From contig CAZFSR010000010.1 of the NCBI GenBank assembly GCA_964521575.1, positions 20,790 through 84,789 on the forward strand: a DNA stretch of 64,000 nt. Reading direction: 5' to 3'. Below are positions 7,808 to 17,511 of the stretch, in pieces. The stretch's first letter is position 1. The number at the start of each line of letters is the position of its first letter. The notes beneath the pieces were generated by a model. It saw nothing but the letters and a program-made list of their open reading frames with translations, had not been told where the DNA came from and made no database searches. A program made the position numbers and the translations under genes. The stretch is from 79-D21 sp964521575 (lineage in GTDB: Bacteria > Synergistota > Synergistia > Synergistales > 79-D21).

Positions 7808-8746
7808 TTATCGTCTCGGCGCTTTAGCCGTTCCCAGTAAGCCGAGAATGGCCAGTTCCAGATCGAGCCAGCCTGTTCGGTTGCCGCTTTTTTCTCCGAT
7901 GTTAACCCCGCAGAGCTGCTTCAGGAATTCCCCAAGCCTTTTCCGATCATAATGCCGGACGGCTTCCGACGCCTGCCTCTCCTGGTAGGGGCGTGCCTTT
8001 AGCGCCTCGGACGCCGCTTTCACAAGGCGCGGAGCGTCAAAGACGGATCGGTAGAAAGCTACGCGAAAGCGGTTGTGTAACGCAGCCACGACAGGGATCA
8101 CTTCACGCCTTCTCAAATGTGACAGGGCCCCGGTCACCTTACGGATGTCCGCTTCACACAATCCGTCAAGAAGCGACAGGAGGGCCTTTTCTCCCTCGTC
8201 GAAGCAAAGGGCACGAACCGCTTCCACCCCGATCAGGCCGTCCTTCGACGCAAGTGCAAGCTTCGTCATCTCAGAAACGATCTCCTCGGGATCTTCTACG
8301 GATTCAAGAAGAAGGCTCATCCCCTCCGGCGAAACCTTTATCCCCATCTTTGCGGCCCTTTCCTCCACCCATCTCTGTTTTGCCGCTCCGAAGCGGGGAA
8401 GGTCCTCTCCCCTGAGCCAAGTGATTCTCGGGAAGATCTCCTTGGGGAAAGCGGCCTTTGGGTCATCTTCATAGACCAGCAGGACATGTGTGGCGGATTC
8501 CTGCCCTTCCAGCAGGGATTCCAGACCGGGAGGGAATTTTCCCAGCAGGTGGGCTTCCTCGACGAGGACAAGCCTTCTGGTTTCAAAAAGTCCTCCGCAA
8601 TTCTCGCTGGAAAGGAGTTCCTTCCAATCCCCGCCTTCCCTCCTGGTGGCAAGAGGGTATCCACTTTCCAGCTCCTGGCGCGTCGTCTCCGAAACGAGGC
8701 GCCGCTGGGAAGTCCCAGCGGCGCTCGCCACCATCAGGTGAGGCAC
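7808..8746 (-). CDS. holA: DNA polymerase III delta subunit
   Basis: 312 residues. Clamp-loader subunit that opens the beta clamp. Weakly conserved family, recognised by the N-terminal region ending in a delta-like VLVEEAHLL box, the THVLLVYEDDP strand, the lid region EDPEEIVSEMTKLAL, and the C-terminal helical collar (VIPVVAALHNRFRV). The GTG start overlaps the leuS stop codon by one base (TAGTG), and AAAGGG precedes it. The leuS-holA order is also known from other bacteria. Confidence 0.85.
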   Translation of the reverse strand: MPHLMVASAAGTSQRRLVSETTRQELESGYPLATRREGGDWKELLSSENCGGLFETRRLVLVEEAHLLGKFPPGLESLLEGQESATHVLLVYEDDPKAAFPKEIFPRITWLRGEDLPRFGAAKQRWVEERAAKMGIKVSPEGMSLLLESVEDPEEIVSEMTKLALASKDGLIGVEAVRALCFDEGEKALLSLLDGLCEADIRKVTGALSHLRRREVIPVVAALHNRFRVAFYRSVFDAPRLVKAASEALKARPYQERQASEAVRHYDRKRLGEFLKQLCGVNIGEKSGNRTGWLDLELAILGLLGTAKAPRR

Positions 8747-11226
8747 TACCCTTTCACCACCACGTTGACAAGCCTGTCCGGAACGGCGATCACTTTAAGG
8801 ACTTCCTTTCCTTCCAGCCGTTTCCGGACGCCTTCGTCCAAAAAGACCCGTTCCCTGAGTTCTTCCACGGAAAGCCCTGCTGGAAGTTCGATCTTCTCCC
8901 TGACTTTCCCGTTAACCTGCATCACGATTGTTGCGGATTCCGCCTCCAGGCAGTCTGCCTCGACCTCCGGCCAGGCAGCCGCTGCAAGACAATTCCCATT
9001 CCCCAGCATTTCCCAGAGTTCCTCGCAAATATGAGGCGTGAACGGGGAAAGGCACAAGAGCAGCGTTTCGACACCCTCCCTGTAAAGGATCCAATCCGCC
9101 TCATCCCCCGGAACGAAGTCCGACAGGGCATTGCTCAGTTCCATCAGCCGCGCAACGGCCGTGTTGAATTGCCGTTCCTTTTCGATATCCCGGCCGACGC
9201 TCTCTATCGTGGAATGGATGCGGCGCTTAAGGTCACGGCGATTCTTGTCGGACAGTTCCGAAAGCGGGATCCTGCGGCGAGGAGCCTTGCACAGGGGTTC
9301 CCCGCCCTCTTCCACCAGGCGCCAGACCCTCCTCAGGAAGCGATGGGCACCTTCCACGCCCTTTTCCGACCAGTCAAGGTCCTTGTCAGGCGGGGCTGCA
9401 AACAGGATGAACAAACGCGCGGTATCGGCCCCGTACTTTCGAATGATCTCGTCTGGGTCGACCACATTCCCCTTCGATTTCGACATCTTCGATCCGTCCT
9501 TGATGACCATGCCCTGGGTGAGAAGGTTCGTGAAGGGTTCCCTGGCCTCGACGTAGCCCAGGTCGGACAGGACCTTCGTGAAGAAACGGGCATAAATCAG
9601 GTGCAGGCAAGCGTGCTCGATGCCGCCGATGTACTGGTCGACCGCCATCCAGTAGTTGACGTCCTCATTCCTGAACGGTCCTTCCTTCGTCCAGGGGGAG
9701 GTGAATCTCAGGAAATACCAGGAGGAACAGATGAAGGTGTCCATCGTGTCCGTTTCTCGCCGTGCCGGCCCTCCGCAACAAGGGCAGGCGGTATTGACCC
9801 ATTCCGAAGTTTCAGGCAAGGGGCTTTTCCCTCCGGGAAGAACCTGAACATCGGGAAGCAGGACAGGGAGTTGGTCTTCGGGAATGGGAACAATGCCGCA
9901 TTTTTCGCAATAGACGACTGGGATCGGTGCACCCCAGTAACGCTGTCGAGAAATTAGCCAATCGCGAAGCCGGAAATTGACTTCCCTGCTCCCCACGCCG
10001 ATTTCTTCCGCCCAGAGAGCCATCCGCGGAATGCTCTCCCGGGTGGGAAGGCCGTCGAAATCGGCTGAATTGCACTGGATCCCGTCCTCTTCGTAAGCCT
10101 GTGTCATCGTTTCCGCATCGAGGCTTCCTTCCTTCGGCTGGATGACCACCCGAACCGGAAGTCCGTATTTACGGGCGAACTCGAAGTCCCTCTGGTCATG
10201 AGCAGGGACGCCCATGATCGCTCCCGTGCCGTACTCAATGAGGATATAGTTGGAAACCCAAATGGGTACTTTCTCCCCGGTAACCGGGTTTATCGCCTTA
10301 AAACCTGTATCGACGCCGTTCTTTTCCCCTCCTACAGCGGTTCGCTCGATCTCGCTCTTCTGGATGGTTTCACGAACGAATCTCCGGATCTCCTCACCAT
10401 TCGGGCTCAGGACCGCAATCTCCTCCACCATCGGGTGCTCGGGCGCCAGAGCCAGGAACGTGACCCCATAAATGGTATCGAACCGGGTCGTGAAGGTTTC
10501 CAACCCCTTCTCCATCCCCTCGACGGGGAAGGTGAGACGGACGCCCTCGGAACGGCCGATCCAGTTGCGCTGCATGAGCTTGACCTTCTCTGGCCAGCCC
10601 GGGAGGTTATCAAGAGAGTCGAGGAGCTCCTGTGCGTAGCGCGTGATATTGAGGAACCATTGTTCCAGTTTCCTTTTCGTCACGACGCTCCCGCATCTCC
10701 AGCAATGGCCTCCGTCGATCACCTGCTCGTTCGCGAGAACCGTTTGACAGCTTTCACACCAGTTAACCGGAGCATGCTTTCGATAGGCAAGCCCGTTTTT
10801 CAGGAAGAGAAGGAAAATCCACTGCGTCCAACGGTAATAATCCGGCGAACAAGTCTCCACTCGCCTTCGCCAGTCGTAACTGCAACCCATCGACTTGAGC
10901 TGCTCAGTCATGTGCTCGATGTTGTCCCACGTCCATTTCTTGGGATGCACCCCGTACTTAAGGGCAGCATTCTCCGCAGGAAGGCCGAAAGCATCGAAGC
11001 CCATGGGGTGCAGGACATTCCACCCCTTCATCCAAAGAAAGCGGCTGAACAGGTCACCGATTGAATAATTCCGCAAGTGTCCCATATGGAGCGCCCCGCT
11101 GGGATATGGAAACATTTCCAGACAATAGAATTTGGGTCTCACCGGATCGCTCTCAACCTGGAAAACCTTCTTTTCCTCCCAATACTGCTGCCACTTTTTT
11201 TCTACGCGCTCGAAATCGTATGGCAT
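8746..11226 (-). CDS. leuS: Leucyl-tRNA synthetase
   Basis: 826 residues, class I aminoacyl-tRNA synthetase. It starts MPYDFERVEKKWQQYWEE. Signature HMGHLRN (HIGH motif) lies after PYPSGAL, the editing domain (CP1) is in the middle with GTGAIMGVPAHDQRD, and SKMSKSKGN (KMSKS) precedes the anticodon-binding domain. Zinc-type cysteine pairs CESC and CWRCG occur around 160-180. The start was chosen over two upstream ATGs because GGGAGAGG precedes it and its sequence matches the family. The leader is short and has no T-box features. Confidence 0.97.
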   Translation of the reverse strand: MPYDFERVEKKWQQYWEEKKVFQVESDPVRPKFYCLEMFPYPSGALHMGHLRNYSIGDLFSRFLWMKGWNVLHPMGFDAFGLPAENAALKYGVHPKKWTWDNIEHMTEQLKSMGCSYDWRRRVETCSPDYYRWTQWIFLLFLKNGLAYRKHAPVNWCESCQTVLANEQVIDGGHCWRCGSVVTKRKLEQWFLNITRYAQELLDSLDNLPGWPEKVKLMQRNWIGRSEGVRLTFPVEGMEKGLETFTTRFDTIYGVTFLALAPEHPMVEEIAVLSPNGEEIRRFVRETIQKSEIERTAVGGEKNGVDTGFKAINPVTGEKVPIWVSNYILIEYGTGAIMGVPAHDQRDFEFARKYGLPVRVVIQPKEGSLDAETMTQAYEEDGIQCNSADFDGLPTRESIPRMALWAEEIGVGSREVNFRLRDWLISRQRYWGAPIPVVYCEKCGIVPIPEDQLPVLLPDVQVLPGGKSPLPETSEWVNTACPCCGGPARRETDTMDTFICSSWYFLRFTSPWTKEGPFRNEDVNYWMAVDQYIGGIEHACLHLIYARFFTKVLSDLGYVEAREPFTNLLTQGMVIKDGSKMSKSKGNVVDPDEIIRKYGADTARLFILFAAPPDKDLDWSEKGVEGAHRFLRRVWRLVEEGGEPLCKAPRRRIPLSELSDKNRRDLKRRIHSTIESVGRDIEKERQFNTAVARLMELSNALSDFVPGDEADWILYREGVETLLLCLSPFTPHICEELWEMLGNGNCLAAAAWPEVEADCLEAESATIVMQVNGKVREKIELPAGLSVEELRERVFLDEGVRKRLEGKEVLKVIAVPDRLVNVVVKG

Positions 11227-11275
11227 AGGGGCCTCTCCCTTCCCGATCATCCCATCCGGGGTTTGATGTTGGATT

Positions 11276-11304
11276 ATTATAACCACCTCGACAGGCCTTA
11301 GCAA
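11276..11304 (-). promoter_or_regulatory. Putative sigma70 promoter of leuS-holA
   Basis: Minus-strand TTGCTA (complement of 11299-11304), 17-bp spacer, perfect TATAAT (complement of 11276-11281). The expected transcript has a leader of roughly 40 nt. Confidence 0.7.
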
Positions 11305-11310
11305 AACCCG

Positions 11311-11342
11311 TGAAAAAGGCAGGCTCACGCGGGGCCTGCCTT
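11311..11342 (-). terminator. Intrinsic terminator of radA-nfeD-slipin
   Basis: Stem AAGGCAGG (11316-11323) with CCTGCCTT (11335-11342), extended by one C-G pair, followed on the minus strand by TTTTT. Confidence 0.8.
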
Positions 11343-11362
11343 CTACCTGCCGATAAGCCGAT

Positions 11363-12160
11363 TTAGCTCTCCTTCTGCCGATCCGGGCTGGTGCGATCCA
11401 GAAAAGCCTTTATGATCTCGAAGGGAAACGGGAAAAGTGTCATTGCGTTCTTCTCGCTCGCAATCTCTCTCATGGTTTGCAGATACCTGAGCTGAAGGGT
11501 AACGGGGCTAACAGACATGATACGGGCGGCCTCGCTCAAGCGTTCCGCTGCCTGGGCCTCTCCTTCGGCGCTGATGATCTTGGCCCTTCGTTCCCTTTCC
11601 GCTTCCGCCTGCCGGGCCATAGCGCGCTTCATCCCTTCCGGCAGTTCCAGCTCCTTCACCTCGACCGCACTCACCTTGATTCCCCAAGGATCCGTCTTTT
11701 CATCAATGATTTTCTGTAACTCCAGGTTGATCTTGTCCCTTTCGCTCAGGACCTCGTCCAGCTCGGCCCGCCCGATTACCGACCGGAGCGTCGTCTGGGA
11801 AAGCTGGCTCGTCGCCATGATGTAGTTTTCGACTTCAACCACCGAGCGGTTCGGGTCCATAACACGGAAATAGACAACCGCGTTCACCTTGATCGGAACG
11901 TTGTCCTTGGTGATCACTTCCTGGACAGGAACATCCAGGGTGACGACTCGCAAGTCCGCACGTACCATCCTGTCCACGAACGGAACGATGATCACCAGGC
12001 CGGGTCCTTTTGCGCCAACAAGTCTTCCCAGCCGGAAAACGACACCCCTCTGGTATTCCGGGATGATCTTGACGGCCGAAGTCAAAAGGACCACAACGAT
12101 CAGAAGGCCCCCTAGCGTACTTCCCGCGCTGAAAAGGAACTCAATAAGATTTCCGATCAT
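11363..12160 (-). CDS. Slipin (stomatin/prohibitin-like SPFH protein)
   Basis: 265 residues. One N-terminal membrane helix (about 14-32), then the SPFH domain (RGVVFRLGR, GPGLVIIVPFVD, TLRSVIGRAELDEVLSERD) and a charged coiled-coil (EGMKRAMARQAEAERERRAKI). Such proteins form membrane-bound oligomers and pair with NfeD proteases. The gene overlaps nfeD by 4 bp, which supports joint function in membrane quality control or microdomains. Confidence 0.92.
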   Translation of the reverse strand: MIGNLIEFLFSAGSTLGGLLIVVVLLTSAVKIIPEYQRGVVFRLGRLVGAKGPGLVIIVPFVDRMVRADLRVVTLDVPVQEVITKDNVPIKVNAVVYFRVMDPNRSVVEVENYIMATSQLSQTTLRSVIGRAELDEVLSERDKINLELQKIIDEKTDPWGIKVSAVEVKELELPEGMKRAMARQAEAERERRAKIISAEGEAQAAERLSEAARIMSVSPVTLQLRYLQTMREIASEKNAMTLFPFPFEIIKAFLDRTSPDRQKES

Positions 12161-13512
12161 CCACGATCCTCTCCCTTCACACCCATCGATGCCTCTTTCT
12201 TCTCCCTAACCCTTAGCAAGAGCCCCTCCGCACGGACGACCGAAACCGTCGTTCCCTTGGGAATCCGGAGCCCATCTTCCGAGACCGCCCTCCAGATTTC
12301 CCCGTGGCAACTCACAAAACCGGAAGGCACAAGATCTTCGACGACGACTCCCTCCCCCTCGGCCATCCCCTCGTTCCCGGAGGTCACCTTCTTCCTGGTG
12401 GAACGCCAAACCGCTCCGGCCGCAAGAAGGAAGAAGATTCCCAAGGTCAGGGCCATCCCCGTCATGAAGCCCACGGAAACGTTCAAGAGCTCACCCCCTG
12501 GTGCCCTGAAAATGACCAACGAGCCGACCACTAGCGAAGCCAAGCCGAAAAGGCTCAAGATCCCGATCCCGCCAACCACGAGGTCGAGAACAAGAACAAG
12601 TATTCCCGCAACGAGAAGGATGACGCCTGCCCAGTTGAACGGGAGCATCCTCAGTCCATAGGCCCCGATGAGAGCCATCACCGCTCCAGCCGTTCCCATC
12701 ACGAACCCGCCGGGAGTCAGGACCTCGAAAACAATCGCCAGGACCCCCAGCGTCAGCATCATGTAGGCCACGTCCGGTCGGGAAATGAAATGCAGGGCTC
12801 TCAATCGCGGGCTCATTTCAAACCTGCGCACCTCGAACCCTTTAAGGTTCAGGGTCACTTTGTCGCCACGGACCATTACGGTTCGCCCATCCGCCCACTT
12901 GATCAAAGACGGCAGATCCGGGGCAATCGTGTCGATCACCTTCTTGTCAGCCGCCTCCCTTGCGGTCAGCGAAACACTTTCCAGCACCATCGCAGCTGCC
13001 GCTTCCGCGTTCCGCCCCCTTTCCTCCGCCAGGGAACGAATCTGTGCAGCCAGGTCGTTCGTGATCTTCCGGCTCAGTTCCTTGTCGGGAACATCCTGCC
13101 CCGATGCCGTTACCGGATGAGCGGCCCCGATATTCGTCCCCGGGGCCATGGCCGCGATATGGGCGGCCATGACCAGAAAAGCCCCGGCAGAAGCGGCACG
13201 GGCGCCGGGAGGCCCAACCCAAACGGCTACGGGCAGCGGTGCGGTGAGAATTGTTTGCGACATTCCCCGCATGGAAGTCACCAAGCCACCGGGGGTATCG
13301 ATGCTGATCACCACCAAGGAAGCTTTTTCCTTTTCGGCAAAATCAAAGGCTTCGTCAAGAAAATTCTCCAGGGGGACTCCCACGACGCCTTCCATCGGGA
13401 CGGCAACCACCACGGCACCTTCGATAGCCGGCTGGGCTGGCTGGATCGCGAGAAGAAAGAGGAAAAACAGGAGAGCGCCACCCAACAGGGTTCCCTTGCG
13501 CGTTATTTTCAT
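12157..13512 (-). CDS. NfeD-type membrane serine protease (ClpP-like, NfeD1b)
   Basis: 451 residues. Signal sequence (about 8-28); ClpP/S49-like domain with SIDTPGGLV and the catalytic-serine motif ARAASAGAFLV (family Ser-Lys dyad, the lysine probably in AADKKVID); about five membrane helices (roughly 245-375); and a soluble OB-fold NfeD domain at the C-terminus (GMAEGEGVVVEDLVPSGFV). The archaeal relative PH1510 cleaves stomatin, and here the slipin gene is next in the operon. Overlaps radA by 4 bp. Confidence 0.9.
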   Translation of the reverse strand: MKITRKGTLLGGALLFFLFLLAIQPAQPAIEGAVVVAVPMEGVVGVPLENFLDEAFDFAEKEKASLVVISIDTPGGLVTSMRGMSQTILTAPLPVAVWVGPPGARAASAGAFLVMAAHIAAMAPGTNIGAAHPVTASGQDVPDKELSRKITNDLAAQIRSLAEERGRNAEAAAAMVLESVSLTAREAADKKVIDTIAPDLPSLIKWADGRTVMVRGDKVTLNLKGFEVRRFEMSPRLRALHFISRPDVAYMMLTLGVLAIVFEVLTPGGFVMGTAGAVMALIGAYGLRMLPFNWAGVILLVAGILVLVLDLVVGGIGILSLFGLASLVVGSLVIFRAPGGELLNVSVGFMTGMALTLGIFFLLAAGAVWRSTRKKVTSGNEGMAEGEGVVVEDLVPSGFVSCHGEIWRAVSEDGLRIPKGTTVSVVRAEGLLLRVREKKEASMGVKGEDRG

Positions 13513-14852
13513 CCCCGGGTCAACTCCTTCAAGGCCTCGCTAAGCCGCCCCACCCTAAGGATTCTTATGCCCGACGGGCCCTCCTGGTCCTGGTAGCGGC
13601 TCATGACAACGGTGGAAAAGCCTAGCCTTGCCGCCTCCTTCAAGCGTGACATCGGGCGCGGTACAGGCCGGACTTCCCCCCCCAGACCCACTTCCCCGAG
13701 AAAGACACAATCCCGATCCAGCGGACGATCGGTCAAGGCGGATGCCAGGGAAAGGCAGACGGCGAGGTCTGCAGCGGGATCCTCGATGCTGAGCCCCCCG
13801 ACGACGTTCATGAAGACGTCCATGGACCTCGCCCCCAATCCGCCCCTCCGCTCCAGGACAGCCAAAAGGAGGCCCATCCGGCTGGCGGCCACGCCCCGGG
13901 CGGTCCTCTTCGGATAGGGAAAAGGCGTCGGGCAAGACAAGGACTGTATTTCAGCCACCAAAGGCCTTGATCCTTCCAGAACGACCGTCATGGCAGTCCC
14001 TGGCATCGGAGACGTCGCCTCGTTCCAGTAGAGCCTGCCAGGATCAGGAATTCCTTCAAGCCCGGTCTCCGCCATCTCGAAAACACCGAGCTCGTCCGTG
14101 CTGCCGTATCGGTTCTTCACCCCCCTGACATGCCGGTAGGGGGAAGTCTTGTCTCCCGAAAAGTGAAGGACGACATCGACCATATGTTCGAGGAGTTTCG
14201 GACCGGCAATCTGTCCATCCTTCGTGATATGTCCGACAAGAACTGCGGCGCAACCGCATCGCTTGGCTCCCTCCGAAATCTCCTGGGCTACAGCCCTAAC
14301 CTGCCCAGGTGTTCCGGGCCATCCGGGGACATCCTCGTGCCGCATCGCCTGAACGCTGTCAAAAATTGCAAAATCGAAATCCGGAAGCATCGGGAGAATT
14401 CCCTTCAAGTCTTCCTGGCAAACAAGCGAAAACCGAGCTCCGGCTGCTCCCAGGCGTCTCCCCCTGAGTGCAACCTGGGAAGAAGATTCTTCACCGGAGA
14501 CATAAAGGACCCGGCTTCCCGAAGCCGACATCGATGCACAGGCCTGAAGCAGGAGGGTCGATTTTCCTACCCCCGGCTCTCCTGCCAGCAAAGCCACGCT
14601 TCCGGCGACCCAGCCTCCACCGAGAACCCGATCCAGTTCCCCGATACCCGACTGGATCCGCCGGGGAGGATTCACATCGGACAGGCTGCAGATAAGCGGA
14701 CTTCCCTTCCCGGGACTTCCAGGAGCCGCACTTCTCGGGGTCTCCTCCTCGAGGGTTCCCCATCCGCCGCACGAGGGGCACTTCCCCGACCATGAGCGGG
14801 CGAAAAATCCGCACTCCGAGCACCGAAACCGTTTCTCTTCCCTTTTGGCCAT
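13509..14852 (-). CDS. radA: DNA repair protein RadA (Sms)
   Basis: 447 residues. Branch-migration helicase of recombination. Zinc finger C11-C14-C25-C28 (CSECG, CPSCGGWG), RecA-like core with Walker A GEPGVGKST, the RadA-specific KNRYGSTDE motif (family KNRFG), and a C-terminal Lon-like domain (VFMNVVGGLSIEDPAADLAV region). The start at 14852 follows AAAGGAA and gives the family N-terminus; the longer reading to 14912 adds unrelated residues. Confidence 0.95.
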   Translation of the reverse strand: MAKREEKRFRCSECGFFARSWSGKCPSCGGWGTLEEETPRSAAPGSPGKGSPLICSLSDVNPPRRIQSGIGELDRVLGGGWVAGSVALLAGEPGVGKSTLLLQACASMSASGSRVLYVSGEESSSQVALRGRRLGAAGARFSLVCQEDLKGILPMLPDFDFAIFDSVQAMRHEDVPGWPGTPGQVRAVAQEISEGAKRCGCAAVLVGHITKDGQIAGPKLLEHMVDVVLHFSGDKTSPYRHVRGVKNRYGSTDELGVFEMAETGLEGIPDPGRLYWNEATSPMPGTAMTVVLEGSRPLVAEIQSLSCPTPFPYPKRTARGVAASRMGLLLAVLERRGGLGARSMDVFMNVVGGLSIEDPAADLAVCLSLASALTDRPLDRDCVFLGEVGLGGEVRPVPRPMSRLKEAARLGFSTVVMSRYQDQEGPSGIRILRVGRLSEALKELTRG

Positions 14853-14902
14853 TTCCTTTCCCCTTTGACGAAAACCAAGACTTCTACAATTTAATACGAT
14901 AG

Positions 14903-14931
14903 ATTTTAACAACTGTCTCCGCGTTTGTCGA
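14903..14931 (-). promoter_or_regulatory. Putative promoter of radA-nfeD-slipin
   Basis: Minus-strand TCGACA (complement of 14926-14931), 17-bp spacer, TAAAAT (complement of 14903-14908). It lies in the 224-bp divergent gap between radA and hisD, which otherwise holds only the hisD promoter. Confidence 0.45.
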
Positions 14932-14989
14932 CAATTCTATTCTCGCAAGGTTTTTCTGCAAAAGGCTTCTTCTTTCATCCAGCAAGCCC

Positions 14990-15019
14990 TTTACAGGGAT
15001 TTGAGTGCCGTGTTATGAT
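14990..15019 (+). promoter_or_regulatory. Putative sigma70 promoter of the his operon
   Basis: TTTACA (14990-14995), 18-bp spacer, TATGAT (15014-15019). The leader to the hisD ATG is about 50 nt. I see no histidine-rich leader peptide and no terminator-type attenuator. AAAGGAG precedes the hisD start. A second TATACT at 15049-15054 has no good -35. Confidence 0.5.
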
Positions 15020-15076
15020 GCAGACCGCGCCAATACTTATCATGCTATTATACTAAATTGATAAAGGAGTTGCGCC

Positions 15077-16339
15077 ATGATCAACCTTAAGTCGCCCGCA
15101 CCTTCCGATCGCGAGTCAGTTGAAAATTCCGTTTCGGAACGTGTCCGTTCGATCCTGGAACGAGTCTTCAGGGATGGGGAACGGGCTTTGTCCGAACTCA
15201 ACCACCAACTCGACGATTACGAGGGGCCTATCCTGATCCGCGAAAAGGCCCTGAACGCGGCAATGGCCCAGATGGACCCGTCATTGCGGCAGGCTGTTGA
15301 AATCGCGATCGATCATGTCCGTTCCTTTCACAAGGCGCAAAAGGCCCTCTTCAAGGAACAGGAATGGGAAATTGCGCCGGGCATTAAGGCAGGAATGCGC
15401 TTCCTTCCGGTCCGAAGCGTGGGAGTCTACGTGCCGGGGGGACGCTATCCGTTGGTCAGCACTGCGGTAATGGGGGTTGTGCCCGCACAGGAAGCGGGTG
15501 CCTCGCGAATCGTGGTTTTTTCTCCCCCGCGTGGAAGTTGTGGAATTTCTAAGCCGATCCTTGCCACCCTCGCCCTCCTGGGGGTGCAGGAAGTGCTAGC
15601 CGTAGGTGGGGCTCAGGGGGTCGGGGCACTCGTCAGGGGACTACCCGGCATTCCGCCCGTCGACCTCCTTGTAGGACCTGGAAATGCCTACGTGACCGAA
15701 GCGAAAAGGCAGGTTTTCGGGAGAGTCGGTATCGACAGCCTGGCGGGTCCCAGCGAAGTCTTTGTCATCGCCGACCATACCGCGGACCCGGCGGTCTTGG
15801 CTGCCGACTTGCTTGCACAGGCCGAACACGACCCTGACGCACGAGTGTCCCTCTATTGCCTCGATGAAAGACTTGCCTACCAAACACTGGCCCAGGTTGA
15901 TCAACTCCTGTCCACCCTGCCGACTGGCAAGACGGCAAGGCTGGCTTGGGCGACAGCCGGCACCGTCACCGTCTGCAATCTCGACGAAGCGGTCAGCGCC
16001 GCTAACAGGACAGCCCCTGAGCACCTCGAACTCGCCGTGGAAAACCCCCGTCAGGTCCTCGAACGCTGCACCGCCTACGGCGCCGCATTTCTGGGACATC
16101 ATTCGGCCGAGGCTTTTGGGGACTATATCGCCGGTACGAACCACGTCCTTCCGACCGAGGGGCGCGCCCGTTATTCCGGCGGACTTTGGGTCGGAACCTT
16201 CCTGAGGCCCTTGACACATCTGGAAATGTCAAAGGATGCCGCCAAAACCCTTTCGAAACCAGGGGAATGCATGGCTCTTGCTGAAGGCCTGCACGCCCAT
16301 GCACTGGCCATGCGATTGAGGGGGGAAGGAAACCGTTGA
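15077..16339 (+). CDS. hisD: Histidinol dehydrogenase
   Basis: 420 residues, full length. Catalyses the last two NAD-dependent oxidations from histidinol to histidine. Seen: VPGGRYPLVSTAVMG, the glycine-rich VLAVGGAQGVGALVRG, VGPGNAYVTEAKRQVFG, the DSLAGPSEVFVIAD signature, and the AEHDPDA zinc-site region. First gene of an eight-gene his operon with overlapping or abutting reading frames. Confidence 0.97.
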   Translation: MINLKSPAPSDRESVENSVSERVRSILERVFRDGERALSELNHQLDDYEGPILIREKALNAAMAQMDPSLRQAVEIAIDHVRSFHKAQKALFKEQEWEIAPGIKAGMRFLPVRSVGVYVPGGRYPLVSTAVMGVVPAQEAGASRIVVFSPPRGSCGISKPILATLALLGVQEVLAVGGAQGVGALVRGLPGIPPVDLLVGPGNAYVTEAKRQVFGRVGIDSLAGPSEVFVIADHTADPAVLAADLLAQAEHDPDARVSLYCLDERLAYQTLAQVDQLLSTLPTGKTARLAWATAGTVTVCNLDEAVSAANRTAPEHLELAVENPRQVLERCTAYGAAFLGHHSAEAFGDYIAGTNHVLPTEGRARYSGGLWVGTFLRPLTHLEMSKDAAKTLSKPGECMALAEGLHAHALAMRLRGEGNR

Positions 16340-17511
16340 GCCGCCAACCCAAGGGGACCCGGACTCTCGGAGGAGATGAGGGGGAACGAGTCGAACGTTG
16401 CAGGAAGGTTTTTTTCGAAACCTTTTCGGCCTACGGGTACGTTCCCTTCTTTGCTCCCGGGTTGCAGCTTCTGGAATCGGCATGGGAGAAATTCCCCGCA
16501 AGATTCAGGAAACGCCTGATAACCGTTTACTCTCCATCAAGTGAAGCCTGTTGCATGCGTGCAGATATGACGCTGGCTGCCGTTGCCTACCTGTCATCCC
16601 ATTACTCTCCCCAGGAACGCCCCTTGCGGCTTTGCTACGCGGGACCCCTGTACAGGGCACCCATTCCCCCGGAGACGGATTTTGAAAGGATGCAGTTCGG
16701 AGCGGAGCTTTTGGGGTGGGAAGGCGAAGGTGCGGATGTCGAAGTCACGGCCCTTCTGCTAAGATCCTTGAGACAACTCGGCATCCACTCTCCCGTCGTC
16801 GTCCTCGGACACGCAGGCTTCCTGAGGGAGTGCCTCGGGAGGCTCGACCGCTCCGTCTCGACCCCCCTGATGCTGGCCCTCCTTGAGCGCCGTTACGAGG
16901 CCTACTTCTCGTCGCTTGCGGATTTTCACCTGCCGAAAGACCTGGAAATTCAGCTTGCCAACATCCCTCGACTGCGGGGAAATGCGGCAAAGACTTTGGC
17001 GGAAGCAAAAAAACTTTTTGGGGAAACATCTCCCCTCAAGGATCTCACCCTGATTGTCGAAGCGCTGGGAGAACTGGGACTGGGCGAAAACCTGAGGCTT
17101 GACCTCGCATTGGCAAGGGAACTTGAATATTACAGCGGCCCTGTTTTCGAGATTTTTTCCGGAAACGCCGGCGTCAGCCTCGGCGGGGGAGGACGATATG
17201 ATGGGTTGCTGGAACAGTACGGGATCGTGGGACAGGCGCTTGGGTTCGGATTGGACTTGAGGGCCGTGGCTTCACTTTCCCGCTTTGAGGGTGCGACACC
17301 TGCCGTTGCCTGGTGTGGCGGATTGTCGCCCAGGGTTGCCCTTGAGCGGGCGGACGATTTCATCGCTTCGGGATACCGCATCGAACTGAGCTGGCAGGAA
17401 AAGCGCGAGGGAGCCATTCAGCTCGCAAGGACAAGGGGTTACGACTGGTGGATCGATTTGGCAGGACGCACCGCCTACCAGCTTGAGACAGCCGGAAAGG
17501 AGAGGGATTGA
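16336..17511 (+). CDS. hisZ: ATP phosphoribosyltransferase regulatory subunit
   Basis: 391 residues, TTG start overlapping the hisD stop (TTGA). Class II aminoacyl-tRNA-synthetase-like fold without synthetase function. It has the HisRS-like motif 2 region (LCYAGPLYR) and LARELEYYSGPVFEIF, plus LGGGGRYDGLLEQYG near the C-terminal part. It lacks a HisRS anticodon domain of normal kind and sits directly before a short-form hisG, which needs HisZ for activity and histidine feedback. This context decides HisZ over HisS. Confidence 0.92.
   Translation: MSRQPKGTRTLGGDEGERVERCRKVFFETFSAYGYVPFFAPGLQLLESAWEKFPARFRKRLITVYSPSSEACCMRADMTLAAVAYLSSHYSPQERPLRLCYAGPLYRAPIPPETDFERMQFGAELLGWEGEGADVEVTALLLRSLRQLGIHSPVVVLGHAGFLRECLGRLDRSVSTPLMLALLERRYEAYFSSLADFHLPKDLEIQLANIPRLRGNAAKTLAEAKKLFGETSPLKDLTLIVEALGELGLGENLRLDLALARELEYYSGPVFEIFSGNAGVSLGGGGRYDGLLEQYGIVGQALGFGLDLRAVASLSRFEGATPAVAWCGGLSPRVALERADDFIASGYRIELSWQEKREGAIQLARTRGYDWWIDLAGRTAYQLETAGKERD

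Noticed and set aside
8458..9957. 499-residue plus-strand open frame
   Set aside because: Antisense shadow of holA and leuS.
11227..11310. T-box leader for leuS
   Set aside because: The promoter at 11276-11304 leaves only about 40 nt of leader, too short, and no T-box sequence is seen.
14853..15076. Histidine attenuator before hisD
   Set aside because: No short ORF rich in histidine codons and no terminator hairpin was found.
16336..17511. Histidyl-tRNA synthetase
   Set aside because: Position before a short hisG and the lack of a normal anticodon-binding domain point to HisZ.
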